Positions 8,204 through 15,389 of a stretch of DNA of 64,000 bases are shown in pieces; position 1 is the first letter of the stretch; the number at the start of each line of letters is the position of its first letter. Origin of the DNA: Microbacterium esteraromaticum (GTDB lineage: Bacteria; Actinomycetota; Actinomycetes; Actinomycetales; Microbacteriaceae); contig NZ_JAEMWU010000001.1 of the NCBI RefSeq assembly GCF_017303215.1, positions 1,302,001 through 1,366,000 of the forward strand. Direction: 5' to 3'. The notes beneath the pieces were generated by a model that worked only from the letters and a program-made list of their open reading frames with translations, was not told the origin of the DNA and did not search any database. The position numbers were made by a program, and so were the translations under genes.

Positions 8204-9016
8204 CTAACTGCGCGAGAGGGCTGTCGGTGTCAGCTCGACGATCTCGCGGGAACGATCGGCGAGACGGATCGCGGTGACCGATTCGGCCGGTAGCGCTTGC
8301 CAGCCGTCGCCGGCGACCCCGGTCGAGCTGATGGCGACTGTGCCGTCGGGGGACTGGCGCCACCGCAGGGCGAAGTAGTCCTCGTTGTGGCCGGACGGCA
8401 GATCGTCGGCGAGGGGGCCCATGCGCGAGATGTCGTGCGCGGTGAGTGCGCTGGTTGCGCTGGCGTGCACGACGATGAGCTGCTCTCCGCTCAGCAGCAG
8501 CGCATTCAGGCTGGCATAGGGGAAGTGCTCGCGCAGCCGGCGCACCACCTGCACGGTGGCATCGAGCAGGGGAAGGCCCTGAGTGACCTGCTCGCGGATC
8601 AGCGCGAAGTACATCTCGCTGTCGGTCGTGCCCTTCAACGCTGCGACACTGGCCGGCGAGAGCAGTGAGCGCAGGTCATCGATCGGTGTGATCGTGCCGT
8701 TGTGACCGAACGTCAGGCCGTCGACCAGGAACGGGTGGGCGTTGTCGAGGTTGACCGGCAGACCTGCGGTCGCCCACCGCAGGTGCACCAGCGCGGCGTG
8801 CGCGGGTGTATCGATGGCCGAGGCGAAGCCGGCATCCGTGACGGCCGAGTGCGGTGAGCGCCGCATCGTGGGCGCGCTGTCATCGTCGACACCAGCCCAA
8901 CCCCAGCCGTCGCCGTGCAGGCGCGCGAGCGAGAGCAGGCTGTCGAGTCCATCGGGGCGCAGCTCGCGGCGCGCGGTGGAGCGCGAGGGCGAGACGAAGG
9001 CGAACAAGCGGCACAT
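8204..9016 (-). CDS. Class II glutamine amidotransferase (YafJ/EgtC-like)
   Basis: Protein of 270 residues with an Ntn-hydrolase glutaminase fold. Cys2 (MCRLFAF) is the nucleophile freed by Met removal. Further glutaminase features are HGDGWGWAGV, LVHLRWATAG, NAHPFLVDGLTFGHNG and DSEMYFALI. Only the glutaminase domain is present, so ammonia must be passed to a separate partner or a small substrate. EgtC of ergothioneine synthesis has this form, but no egt genes are nearby, so the generic YafJ-like name is safer. A TAATCT hexamer lies 9 bases upstream of ATG 9016. It reads away from the TetR-GNAT pair and stands alone. Confidence 0.83.
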   Translation of the reverse strand: MCRLFAFVSPSRSTARRELRPDGLDSLLSLARLHGDGWGWAGVDDDSAPTMRRSPHSAVTDAGFASAIDTPAHAALVHLRWATAGLPVNLDNAHPFLVDGLTFGHNGTITPIDDLRSLLSPASVAALKGTTDSEMYFALIREQVTQGLPLLDATVQVVRRLREHFPYASLNALLLSGEQLIVVHASATSALTAHDISRMGPLADDLPSGHNEDYFALRWRQSPDGTVAISSTGVAGDGWQALPAESVTAIRLADRSREIVELTPTALSRS

Positions 9017-9057
9017 GATCTTCCCAGATTAGGCGTCCCGCGCGCCCAGCTGTGTGC

Positions 9058-9660
9058 TCAGCTGCGAGTTGTCGTCTTCGCCAGACTCATCGAGACGTAG
9101 GTGGAGAAGCCCGCGCGTGCGGCGAACTTCACGGGGCGCGTGTCTGACACGGTGAATCCGAGCTTTCGGTACAGGCCGAGCGCCGGGGCGTTCGTGTCTT
9201 TGATGTCGCGCAGGACGAACTCGTCGTAGGGCAGCTCGAGCAGGTGCGTCATCAGCGCCGTGGCGACGCCCTTGCCCTGGTGCTGTGGTGCCGTGGTCAC
9301 GAAGCCGATCTCGGCGAGCCCGGGACGCGCGCCCGGATAAGCGCCGAGGAACTGGCTGCGGACGATGGCGAAGCTGATCAGCCCATGGAACCATCCGAGG
9401 GTGCGTTGCATCTCGTGGCGGTCGGGGGCGAAGCACTCCTGATCGCCTTCGGTCACCGAGGCGATCGCTGCGGGCTCGCCGTCGACGAGCGCCACGAAGA
9501 AGCGTTCCAGGATGATCATGTGGGCGAAGGCGCCCGCAAGGGTCTGCGGGTTCTTCGAGAAGTACTCGAAGTCCTCGGCGAAGCCGTTCACCAGGACGTC
9601 GCTGATCTGTCGGCGATGACTTTCGCCGAGTGCGTCGCCGCGGGCGATCTCGATGTTCAT
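9058..9660 (-). CDS. GNAT-family N-acetyltransferase
   Basis: Acetyltransferase of 200 residues. The acetyl-CoA pyrophosphate loop is visible as QHQGKGVATALM, preceded by the strand GLAEIGFVTTAP and followed by NAPALGLYRKLGFTVSDTRPVKF, the usual GNAT core order. The start overlaps the stop of the TetR gene by 4 bases (ATGA at 9657-9660), so it is co-translated with that repressor and presumably controlled by it. A TetR-acetyltransferase pair often detoxifies a compound that also serves as inducer; the substrate here is unknown. Confidence 0.85.
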   Translation of the reverse strand: MNIEIARGDALGESHRRQISDVLVNGFAEDFEYFSKNPQTLAGAFAHMIILERFFVALVDGEPAAIASVTEGDQECFAPDRHEMQRTLGWFHGLISFAIVRSQFLGAYPGARPGLAEIGFVTTAPQHQGKGVATALMTHLLELPYDEFVLRDIKDTNAPALGLYRKLGFTVSDTRPVKFAARAGFSTYVSMSLAKTTTRS

Positions 9661-10262
9661 GCGCGTTCCTTTCGAATGAGCAGGCGCAGCACGATGTCGA
9701 CGGCGGTGTCGTCGGTCGCTGCGGGCATCGTGGAGTGCATGCCGGCGACGCCGGAGAGCGTGGCGAAGTAGAGGGTGGTGAGTTGGTCGGGGTCGCCGCC
9801 GGCGAAATCGCCGGCCTCTTGCCCTCTGCGGACGAGTGCCGAGAAGGCATGCCAGAGCGGTCGCTGGGTGGTGTGCAGTCGCTCTCGGGTGCCGGCGGGC
9901 GTGTCGGTGAGGAAGCCCTGGTTCATGACGAGAAAGAACTCGGCTTCGCCGGAGCCTCGTCGCAGGTCCGAGAGGAATGAGCGGGTGAACTCGCGCACCA
10001 GCTGGTGCGGGTCGGCGTCGCTCGCGAGAGCGTGGGCGGCTTCGCGTTGCCCGGTGGTCGCCTGATCGAGCAGCTCGTCGAACAGGGCCTCTTTGCTGGC
10101 GTAGTGACGGTAGATCGATCCGGTGCTGAGGTGGGCTTCTTCGGCGATGTGCCGGATGCTGGACGCGGCGAACCCGCGACGAGCGAAGACGCGCACCGCG
10201 GCCGTCTCGATCGTCTCGCGCGTCGCGTCGCGCAGGGCTTCGTTGTGCGCGGCGGTGCGCAC
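9657..10262 (-). CDS. TetR-family transcriptional regulator
   Basis: Repressor of 201 residues. The N-terminal HTH is RETIETAAVRVFARRGF, then ASSIRHIAEEAHLSTGSIYRHYASKEALFDEL, followed by a divergent ligand domain. GTG 10262 is the start, with AAGGG 7 bases upstream. A perfect 12-bp inverted repeat at 10273-10298, immediately before the gene, is the likely autoregulatory operator. It is co-translated with the GNAT gene. It lies downstream of paaG, but its operator differs from the PaaR-like site before paaA, so control of the paa genes is not supported by sequence. Confidence 0.9.
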   Translation of the reverse strand: MRTAAHNEALRDATRETIETAAVRVFARRGFAASSIRHIAEEAHLSTGSIYRHYASKEALFDELLDQATTGQREAAHALASDADPHQLVREFTRSFLSDLRRGSGEAEFFLVMNQGFLTDTPAGTRERLHTTQRPLWHAFSALVRRGQEAGDFAGGDPDQLTTLYFATLSGVAGMHSTMPAATDDTAVDIVLRLLIRKERA

Positions 10263-10272
10263 TATCGCACCC

Positions 10273-10298
10273 TTAAAATGAACATGTGTTCATTTTAA
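10273..10298. promoter_or_regulatory. Perfect palindromic operator of the TetR-GNAT operon
   Basis: TTAAAATGAACA (10273-10284) and TGTTCATTTTAA (10287-10298) are exact inverted repeats around TG. The site is unusually AT-rich for this DNA, ends 10 bases before the GTG of the TetR gene, and probably overlaps its promoter. Symmetry and position are typical for TetR autoregulation. Confidence 0.75.
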
Positions 10299-10318
10299 AA
10301 CGATGACCCTCTGTGGTG

Positions 10319-11089
10319 TCAATGCCCTCTGAAGGTGGGCCGGCGTTTCTGCTGGAAGGCGGCGAAGCCCTCGCGGTAGTCATCGGTGTCACACAGTGCC
10401 GCCTGCGCCGCGTTCTCGATATCGACCGCCTCCCACAGGGCGAGGCGCTCGTCGCGAATGCGGGCGATGAGCTGTTTGCTCGCCAGGAACGCCGCGGTCG
10501 CGCCGCTGGCCGCCGCGACCGCGGCGTCGTCGGTCGCCTGCCGCACCGCGTCATCGGGGAACACGCGTGAGAACAGACCGGATGCCACGGCCTCAGCCCC
10601 CGACATGAGCCGGCCGCTGTAGATGAGATCGAGTGTCTTGTGCGCACCGAGACGCTGGGCGAACAGGGCATGGCCGCCCGAGTCAAGCGTCGCCCCGAGC
10701 GCGGCGAACGGCGAGCCGATCTTGGCCGACTCCGCGACATAGACCACGTCGGTGGCGATCAGCAGTCCCAGCCCGACTCCGAGACAGGCGCCGTGCGCGA
10801 CGGCGAACGTCGGCGCGGGAAACGCCGCCATGCGCTTGAGCAGCGGGGTGACCGTGCCGCCCAGGTATCCGAGCACGTCGTCGTCTCGTGGGTCGACCCC
10901 CGAGATGTCGCGTCCGGCGCAGAACGCGCGTCCCTCGCCTCGCAGCACGAGCGCGCGCACGCCGGCCTGTTCGGCCTCGGTGTAGGCGCTGTCCAATCCG
11001 TGCAGTGCGTGTTCGTCGAGCGCGTTGAGGCGGTCGGGCGCGTTGAGCGTCACGTGCGCGACGTCATCGGCGATGGCGAGGTCGATCAT
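10319..11089 (-). CDS. paaG: 1,2-epoxyphenylacetyl-CoA isomerase (enoyl-CoA hydratase family)
   Basis: Crotonase-fold protein of 256 residues. The oxyanion-hole segments are FCAGRDISGVDP and AHGACLGVGLGLLIATDVVYVAE. The catalytic-loop sequence ALGATLDSGGHALFAQRLG carries the Asp used by PaaG/isomerase members, instead of the Glu pair of true hydratases. In the phenylacetate pathway it converts the ring epoxide made by PaaABCE to oxepin-CoA and later shifts double bonds. AGGAGG lies ahead of ATG 11089, 34 bases after paaE, so it is the last gene of the paaABCDE operon. Family membership is certain; assignment as PaaG rests on the loop and the operon. Confidence 0.85.
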   Translation of the reverse strand: MIDLAIADDVAHVTLNAPDRLNALDEHALHGLDSAYTEAEQAGVRALVLRGEGRAFCAGRDISGVDPRDDDVLGYLGGTVTPLLKRMAAFPAPTFAVAHGACLGVGLGLLIATDVVYVAESAKIGSPFAALGATLDSGGHALFAQRLGAHKTLDLIYSGRLMSGAEAVASGLFSRVFPDDAVRQATDDAAVAAASGATAAFLASKQLIARIRDERLALWEAVDIENAAQAALCDTDDYREGFAAFQQKRRPTFRGH

Positions 11090-11123
11090 GGCGTGTCCTC
11101 CTGCGGGCTGTCGGCGGATGCGG

Positions 11124-12284
11124 TCAGACGTCGTAGTCGACGACGAGGCGGTCGCTGGTGGGGTGCGACTGGCAGGTCAGCACGTAACCGCGTTCGATCT
11201 CATCGGGTTCGAGTGCGTAGTTCTCGGTCATCGTCACGCTGCCGTCGACGACGCGTGCGCGGCAGGTGCCACACACACCACCCGAGCAGGCGAACGGGGC
11301 ATCCGGGCGCACGCGCAGGGCGGCGTTGAGCACCGACTCGTGTGCATCGACCGGACTCTCGACCGTCGACGAGACGCCGTCGAGGTTGATCTCGATGCGC
11401 ACGGCCTTCTCGCCCTGCCGCACCTCGACTTTGCGGGGGCCGCGTTCTGCGGGCGCATCGCCGGTGGTGAACAGCTCGAAGCGCACGTGCTCCCGGGGCA
11501 CGCCGAGGTCGGCGAGCACCTCGCGGCACAGGTCGACCAGCGCGAACGGGCCACAGAGAAACCACTCGTCGACGGTGTCGGGAAGGATGAGTGCGCCGAA
11601 GATGGTGCGTAGACGCTCTTCGTCGAGGCGCCCCGACATCAATGGCGCGGTGCGCTGTTCGCGCGAGAGCACATGGTGCAGCACGAGCCGGGTCGGGTAG
11701 CGGTCCTTGAGGTCGGCGAGGTCTTCGAGGAACATCACGTCGCTGGTCGCCTTGTTGGTGTACAACAGCGTGAACCTCGTCGAATCGGATGCTGTCAGCA
11801 GGCTTCTGGCGAGCGCCATCATCGGGGTGATGCCTGATCCTGCGGCGATGCCGACCACGTGCGCTCCGGCCAGCTCGGCCAGGCCCGAGGTGAACGTGCC
11901 CTGCGGGCTCATCACGTCGATCTCGAAGCCGGGGGTCAGTTCGGTCTGTGCCCACGTCGAGAACAGCCCGCCCTCGTCGCGTTTGACCGCGACGCTGAGC
12001 GTCGTGCCACCTTCGTCGGCCGGGATCGGCGGGCGGCACAGCGAGTACGAGCGCCGTACCTCCGCACCCTCCAGGTGCACCCGCAGTGCCACGTACTGAC
12101 CCGGCAGGTAGGCGTAGTCGTCGACCAACTCGGGTGGCACGGCGAAGCTCACCTCGACGGCGTCCTTGGTGAGCGGACGTACTTGCGACACGGTCAGTGC
12201 GTGGAATCGCGCGCGGTGCCGGCCGCCGTCGCCGCTGGCGACTGTGACGGGGGCCTGCGCCGTGGGAACACGGAAGAGTGCCAT
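11124..12284 (-). CDS. paaE: Phenylacetyl-CoA 1,2-epoxidase, reductase subunit
   Basis: Reductase of 386 residues that passes electrons from NADPH through FAD and a 2Fe-2S centre to the diiron oxygenase PaaA. The N-terminal FAD domain has RRSYSLCRPP; the NAD(P) domain has GIAAGSGITPMMALARS. The C-terminal plant-type ferredoxin has the ligands in CSGGVCGTCRARV and a distal Cys in YVLTCQSHP. ATG 12284 is chosen over the upstream ATG 12347 because it overlaps the paaD stop by one base (TGATG) and starts the conserved region. It is the fifth gene of the operon. Confidence 0.93.
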   Translation of the reverse strand: MALFRVPTAQAPVTVASGDGGRHRARFHALTVSQVRPLTKDAVEVSFAVPPELVDDYAYLPGQYVALRVHLEGAEVRRSYSLCRPPIPADEGGTTLSVAVKRDEGGLFSTWAQTELTPGFEIDVMSPQGTFTSGLAELAGAHVVGIAAGSGITPMMALARSLLTASDSTRFTLLYTNKATSDVMFLEDLADLKDRYPTRLVLHHVLSREQRTAPLMSGRLDEERLRTIFGALILPDTVDEWFLCGPFALVDLCREVLADLGVPREHVRFELFTTGDAPAERGPRKVEVRQGEKAVRIEINLDGVSSTVESPVDAHESVLNAALRVRPDAPFACSGGVCGTCRARVVDGSVTMTENYALEPDEIERGYVLTCQSHPTSDRLVVDYDV

Positions 12285-12814
12285 CAGATCACCTTGAAAT
12301 GGTCGAAGGGTTCCAGGCACGCGCGGCACTCGTAGAGTGCCTTGCACGAGGTCGAGCCGAAGCGCGACACCTCATGCGTGTCGAGGGAGCCGCAGCGCGG
12401 GCATCGGATGCTGAGGGCGAGCCGCACCGGACCCTGCCGGTGGGCCGCCCGTCCGCTGGGCGGGGCGATGCCGTACGCCGTCAGCTTGCGTTTGCCCTCC
12501 TCGCTCATCCAGTCCGTCGTCCACGCGGGGGAGAGCACGGTGCGCACCTCGACGTCGGCGAAGCCGTCGGCGGTCAGTGCCAGCACGACGTCGTCGCGGA
12601 TGGCGTCCATCGCCGGGCATCCGCTGTAGGTCGGGGTGATGTCGACGATGACGCGCTCGCCGCGCTCCGACGCGTCGACGCGCACAGCGCGCAGCACACC
12701 GAGGTCTTCGATCGTGAGCACGGGCACCTCGGGATCGACGACCGTCGCGGCCACCCGCCACGCGTGCTGTTCGCGTGCGGTGCCGTGTTCGGGGGACGTC
12801 GCGAGGGCGGTCAC
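12284..12814 (-). CDS. paaD: Phenylacetyl-CoA epoxidase accessory protein PaaD (DUF59, Fe-S maturation)
   Basis: Protein of 176 residues from GTG 12814, whose GTGA overlaps the paaC stop; a second GTG is at 12817. The N-terminal MIP18/DUF59 domain is ATVVDPEVPVLTIEDLGVLRAV...PTYSGCPAMDAI. The C-terminal zinc-ribbon-like part is CPRCGS...CKALYECRACLEPFDHFKVI. It is thought to help mature the metal centres of the epoxidase. The long ORF reaching 13135 is read-through into paaC in another frame. Confidence 0.9.
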   Translation of the reverse strand: MTALATSPEHGTAREQHAWRVAATVVDPEVPVLTIEDLGVLRAVRVDASERGERVIVDITPTYSGCPAMDAIRDDVVLALTADGFADVEVRTVLSPAWTTDWMSEEGKRKLTAYGIAPPSGRAAHRQGPVRLALSIRCPRCGSLDTHEVSRFGSTSCKALYECRACLEPFDHFKVI

Positions 12815-13626
12815 CACGTCGCCCCCGGATGCCGTCGTGCGAGCACCTGCATCTCGGCGAGCAGGTGACCCATCGGTGTGGCGTGCGACCCACGGCGCCC
12901 GCCACCGCGCGAGTCGCCACCCGAGGGGATCTGCAGATCGGCGGCGCGGAAGACCTCGTCGATCACGGCGTCGAAACCGGGGCGCAGCGTCGAGGGCCGC
13001 ACCGCGGCGCCTTCGAGCCGGTCGATCAGTGGTTCGTCGCGGAACAGTTCTGCCACGTACGGCCAGACGTCGCCGATCGCGCGGATCATGCGCTCGCGTG
13101 AGAGATCGGTGCCGCCCGCCAGGCGCAGCACCCACTGCACGGCGTGGTCGCGGTGGTAGTCGACCTCTTTCACCGACTTCGCGGCGATCGCGGCGAGAGT
13201 CTCGTCGGACGAGGCGCGCAGCGCCGAGTGCAGCTCGAACATGTACGCGGATGCGAACAGCTGACGGGCGATCGTCTGGGCGAAATCGCCGTTGGGCTGT
13301 TCCATCAGCCAGGCGCTGCGGAACTCGGGCTCGTCGCGGAAGTAGGCGAGGTCATCTTCGCTGCGGCCGTCCCACGTGCCGGCGTAGTGCAGCAGTGAGC
13401 GGGCATGCCCCAGCAGATCGAGGGCGATGTTCGCCAGGGCGACGTCCTCTTCAAGCTCGGGGGCACGCGAGACCCAGGCCCCCAGTTGCTGTGACAGGAT
13501 CAGCGCGTCATCGCCGAGCCAGAGCGCGTACTCGGCGATGTCGGCCGATGTCGCGCGGGCATCGGTGCCGGTCAGTTCGGCGGCCAGGTCGAGCTGGTCG
13601 ACCGACACGGTGACGTTCTTGCTCAC
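12811..13626 (-). CDS. paaC: Phenylacetyl-CoA epoxidase structural subunit PaaC
   Basis: Ferritin-like helical protein of 271 residues that scaffolds the catalytic subunit PaaA but lacks a full diiron site. Recognisable segments are ADIAEYALWLGDDALILSQQL, LANIALDLLGHARSLLHYAG, and KEVDYHRDHAVQWVLRLAGGT. It starts at GTG 13626, overlapping the paaB stop by 4 bases (GTGA). It is followed without a gap by paaD. With PaaA and PaaB it forms the membrane-free oxygenase that epoxidises phenylacetyl-CoA. Confidence 0.94.
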   Translation of the reverse strand: MSKNVTVSVDQLDLAAELTGTDARATSADIAEYALWLGDDALILSQQLGAWVSRAPELEEDVALANIALDLLGHARSLLHYAGTWDGRSEDDLAYFRDEPEFRSAWLMEQPNGDFAQTIARQLFASAYMFELHSALRASSDETLAAIAAKSVKEVDYHRDHAVQWVLRLAGGTDLSRERMIRAIGDVWPYVAELFRDEPLIDRLEGAAVRPSTLRPGFDAVIDEVFRAADLQIPSGGDSRGGGRRGSHATPMGHLLAEMQVLARRHPGATW

Positions 13627-13910
13627 AGGTGCGGCACCCCCTCAGAGGCGGTGTAGTACACCGCGTGCCGGTAGTTCTTGCCGGCTGGGCTCTCGAAGAA
13701 CGCGTCCTTGTCGTCGGGGTCGCTCGTGGTGATCGCCTCGGCGGGCACCACCCAGATCGATACGCCCTCGCTGCGGCGCGTATAGAGGTCGCGCGCGTTG
13801 CGCAGCGCCATATCGGCATCCGGTGCGTGCAGTGAGCCGACGTGCACATGGTTCAGCCCGCGGTTCGCGCGGACGAACACCTCCCAGAGCGGCCAGGTCT
13901 CAGCATCCAT
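13623..13910 (-). CDS. paaB: Phenylacetyl-CoA epoxidase small subunit PaaB
   Basis: Protein of 95 residues with the family opening WPLWEVFVRANRGLNHVHVGSLHAPDADMALRNARDLYTRR and EGVSIWVVPAEAI. PaaB bridges PaaAC heterodimers in the oxygenase complex. ATG 13910 overlaps the paaA stop by one base (TGATG); the longer ORF start at 13991 lies inside paaA and is rejected. Confidence 0.94.
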   Translation of the reverse strand: MDAETWPLWEVFVRANRGLNHVHVGSLHAPDADMALRNARDLYTRRSEGVSIWVVPAEAITTSDPDDKDAFFESPAGKNYRHAVYYTASEGVPHL

Positions 13911-14899
13911 CAGGCCACCCCGGTTCCGGTGGTTGAGCGAGCGAAGCGAGACGAAACCCTGGCGTACTCGGCTGCCGCCTCGCGGACCCACGCGCCTTCT
14001 TCATGCGCCGTGCGACGGCGCTCGAGGCGCTCGGCGTTGCACGGCCCGTTGCCGCGCAGCACCTCGTAGAACTCGTCCCAGTCGATCTCACCCATCGCGT
14101 ACTGGCCGGTCTGCTCGTCGTAACGCAGATCGGGATCGGGCAGCGTGATGCCGAGGATCTCGGCCTGCGGCACCAGCATGCCGACGAAGCGCTGACGCAG
14201 GGCGTCGTTCGAGAAGCGCTTGATCTTCCACTTCATCGACTGCGCCGAGTTGGGCGACTCATCGTCGGGAGGGCCGAACATGGCCAGACTCGGCCAGTAC
14301 CAGCGGTTGACGGCATCCTGGGCCATCTCGCGCTGCTCATCGGTGCCCTGCATGAGCTGCAGCAGAATCTCGAACCCCTGGCGCTGGTGGAACGACTCCT
14401 CTTTGCAGATGCGCACCATCGCCCGGCCGTATGGGCCGTACGAGGCGCGGCACAGCGGCACCTGGTTGACGATCGCGGCGCCGTCGACGAGCCAACCGAT
14501 CGCGCCCATATCGGCCCAGGTCGGGGTGGGGTAGTTGAAGATCGACGAGTACTTGGCCTTGCCGCTGATGAGCTGGTCCATCATCTCGTCGCGCGTGATG
14601 CCGAGGGTCTGCGCGGCCGAGTAGAGGTAGAGGCCGTGGCCGGCCTCGTCCTGCACCTTCGCCATCAGAATCGCCTTGCGCTTCAGGCTCGGTGCCCGGG
14701 TGATCCAGTTGCCCTCGGGCTGCATGCCGATGATCTCGGAGTGCGCGTGCTGTGAGATCTGGCGGATCAGCGTCTTGCGGTACGCCTCGGGCATCCAATC
14801 GCGCGGCTCGATGCGCTGCTCGTGCGCGACGAGATCGTCGAAGCGCTCCTGCGCGTCGGCGTCGCCCTCGACGAGAGAGAGGTCTGCGGGGGTTGTCAT
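13910..14899 (-). CDS. paaA: Phenylacetyl-CoA 1,2-epoxidase catalytic subunit PaaA
   Basis: Diiron oxygenase subunit of 329 residues that inserts oxygen into the phenylacetyl-CoA ring. Iron ligands lie in the ferritin-like helices, with [17 protein letters not shown] and [17 protein letters not shown] giving the ExxH motifs. The [17 protein letters not shown] segment is family-specific. Two ATGs stand in tandem (14902, 14899); the second is preferred because AGGAG is 6 bases before it and only 3 before the first. It heads the minus-strand operon paaABCDE-paaG. The PaaR-like dyad at 14915-14936 lies just upstream and probably represses it. Confidence 0.95.
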   Translation of the reverse strand: MTTPADLSLVEGDADAQERFDDLVAHEQRIEPRDWMPEAYRKTLIRQISQHAHSEIIGMQPEGNWITRAPSLKRKAILMAKVQDEAGHGLYLYSAAQTLGITRDEMMDQLISGKAKYSSIFNYPTPTWADMGAIGWLVDGAAIVNQVPLCRASYGPYGRAMVRICKEESFHQRQGFEILLQLMQGTDEQREMAQDAVNRWYWPSLAMFGPPDDESPNSAQSMKWKIKRFSNDALRQRFVGMLVPQAEILGITLPDPDLRYDEQTGQYAMGEIDWDEFYEVLRGNGPCNAERLERRRTAHEEGAWVREAAAEYARVSSRFARSTTGTGVA

Positions 14900-14914
14900 C
14901 ATCGACTCCTGTTT

Positions 14915-14936
14915 ACTGACCGATCGTTAGGTAATT
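14915..14936. promoter_or_regulatory. PaaR-like TetR operator before paaA
   Basis: Imperfect 22-bp palindrome centred on CG, with left half ACTGACCG and a degenerate right half AGGTAATT. It closely follows the PaaR operator form I recall from Corynebacterium glutamicum (ACTnACCG half-site around CG). It ends 13 bases upstream of paaA, where a bound repressor would block transcription. No matching PaaR gene is recognised in the window. Confidence 0.6.
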
Positions 14937-15024
14937 CTGACACAGATTCTCTTTCCCAGCGAGAGGGGTGGACGACGAGCTCGCGGCTCTGTCATAGTTC
15001 CAGCCATGGAACAGCGGCACCGTC

Positions 15025-15327
15025 GTGGATGAGAACTCCGAGCAGGGTGCGGCGCGCCCCCGTCGGCTGTGGTTCGCGCTCGCCGCCGCTCTCGCCGTGG
15101 CCGTCGCGGTCGTCTTCGCGACGATTGGAGACGGCGTCGAGGCTGAGGTATCCGGATTCGCGGGCTGGATCATCGACCACGCGCACACCGCTGTGTGGGT
15201 TCTGTTGGCCGCGGCGCTCGCCATCGCGGCCTTCCGCGGCGCCTGGACCCGCGCCGCGGGGGTCGTAGCCGTCATTGCGGGTGTCGTGTACGCGGTCTTC
15301 CTCGTCACTCTCTTCACCGTCGGCTGA
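15025..15327 (+). CDS. Small membrane protein of unknown function
   Basis: Hydrophobic protein of 100 residues. A charged N-terminus (MDENSEQGAARPRR) is followed by three predicted helices at about 15-35, 57-72 and 76-97. I do not recognise a family. GTG 15025 is the only in-frame start after a stop at 14995, and there is no clear Shine-Dalgarno. An ATG at 15006 in another frame opens an 8-codon ORF that ends (TGA 15030-15032) across this GTG, so translation may be coupled or the start mis-set. It lies between the divergent paa operon and the RecQ gene. Confidence 0.6.
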   Translation: MDENSEQGAARPRRLWFALAAALAVAVAVVFATIGDGVEAEVSGFAGWIIDHAHTAVWVLLAAALAIAAFRGAWTRAAGVVAVIAGVVYAVFLVTLFTVG

Positions 15328-15389
15328 AGGACGGCGGCTGGGGCGGGCGTCGGTGGGAGAGCGTCGGTGGCGTGCGGCAGAGTGGAGGT

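Noticed and set aside
9657..10262. The TetR gene as PaaR, controlling the paa operon
   Set aside because: Its evident operator (10273-10298) differs from the dyad before paaA, and it is co-translated with a GNAT gene rather than paa genes.
14995..15000. TAGTTC as a leaderless -10 for the small membrane protein
   Set aside because: It lacks the final T of TAnnnT and would fit the out-of-frame ATG 15006 rather than GTG 15025.
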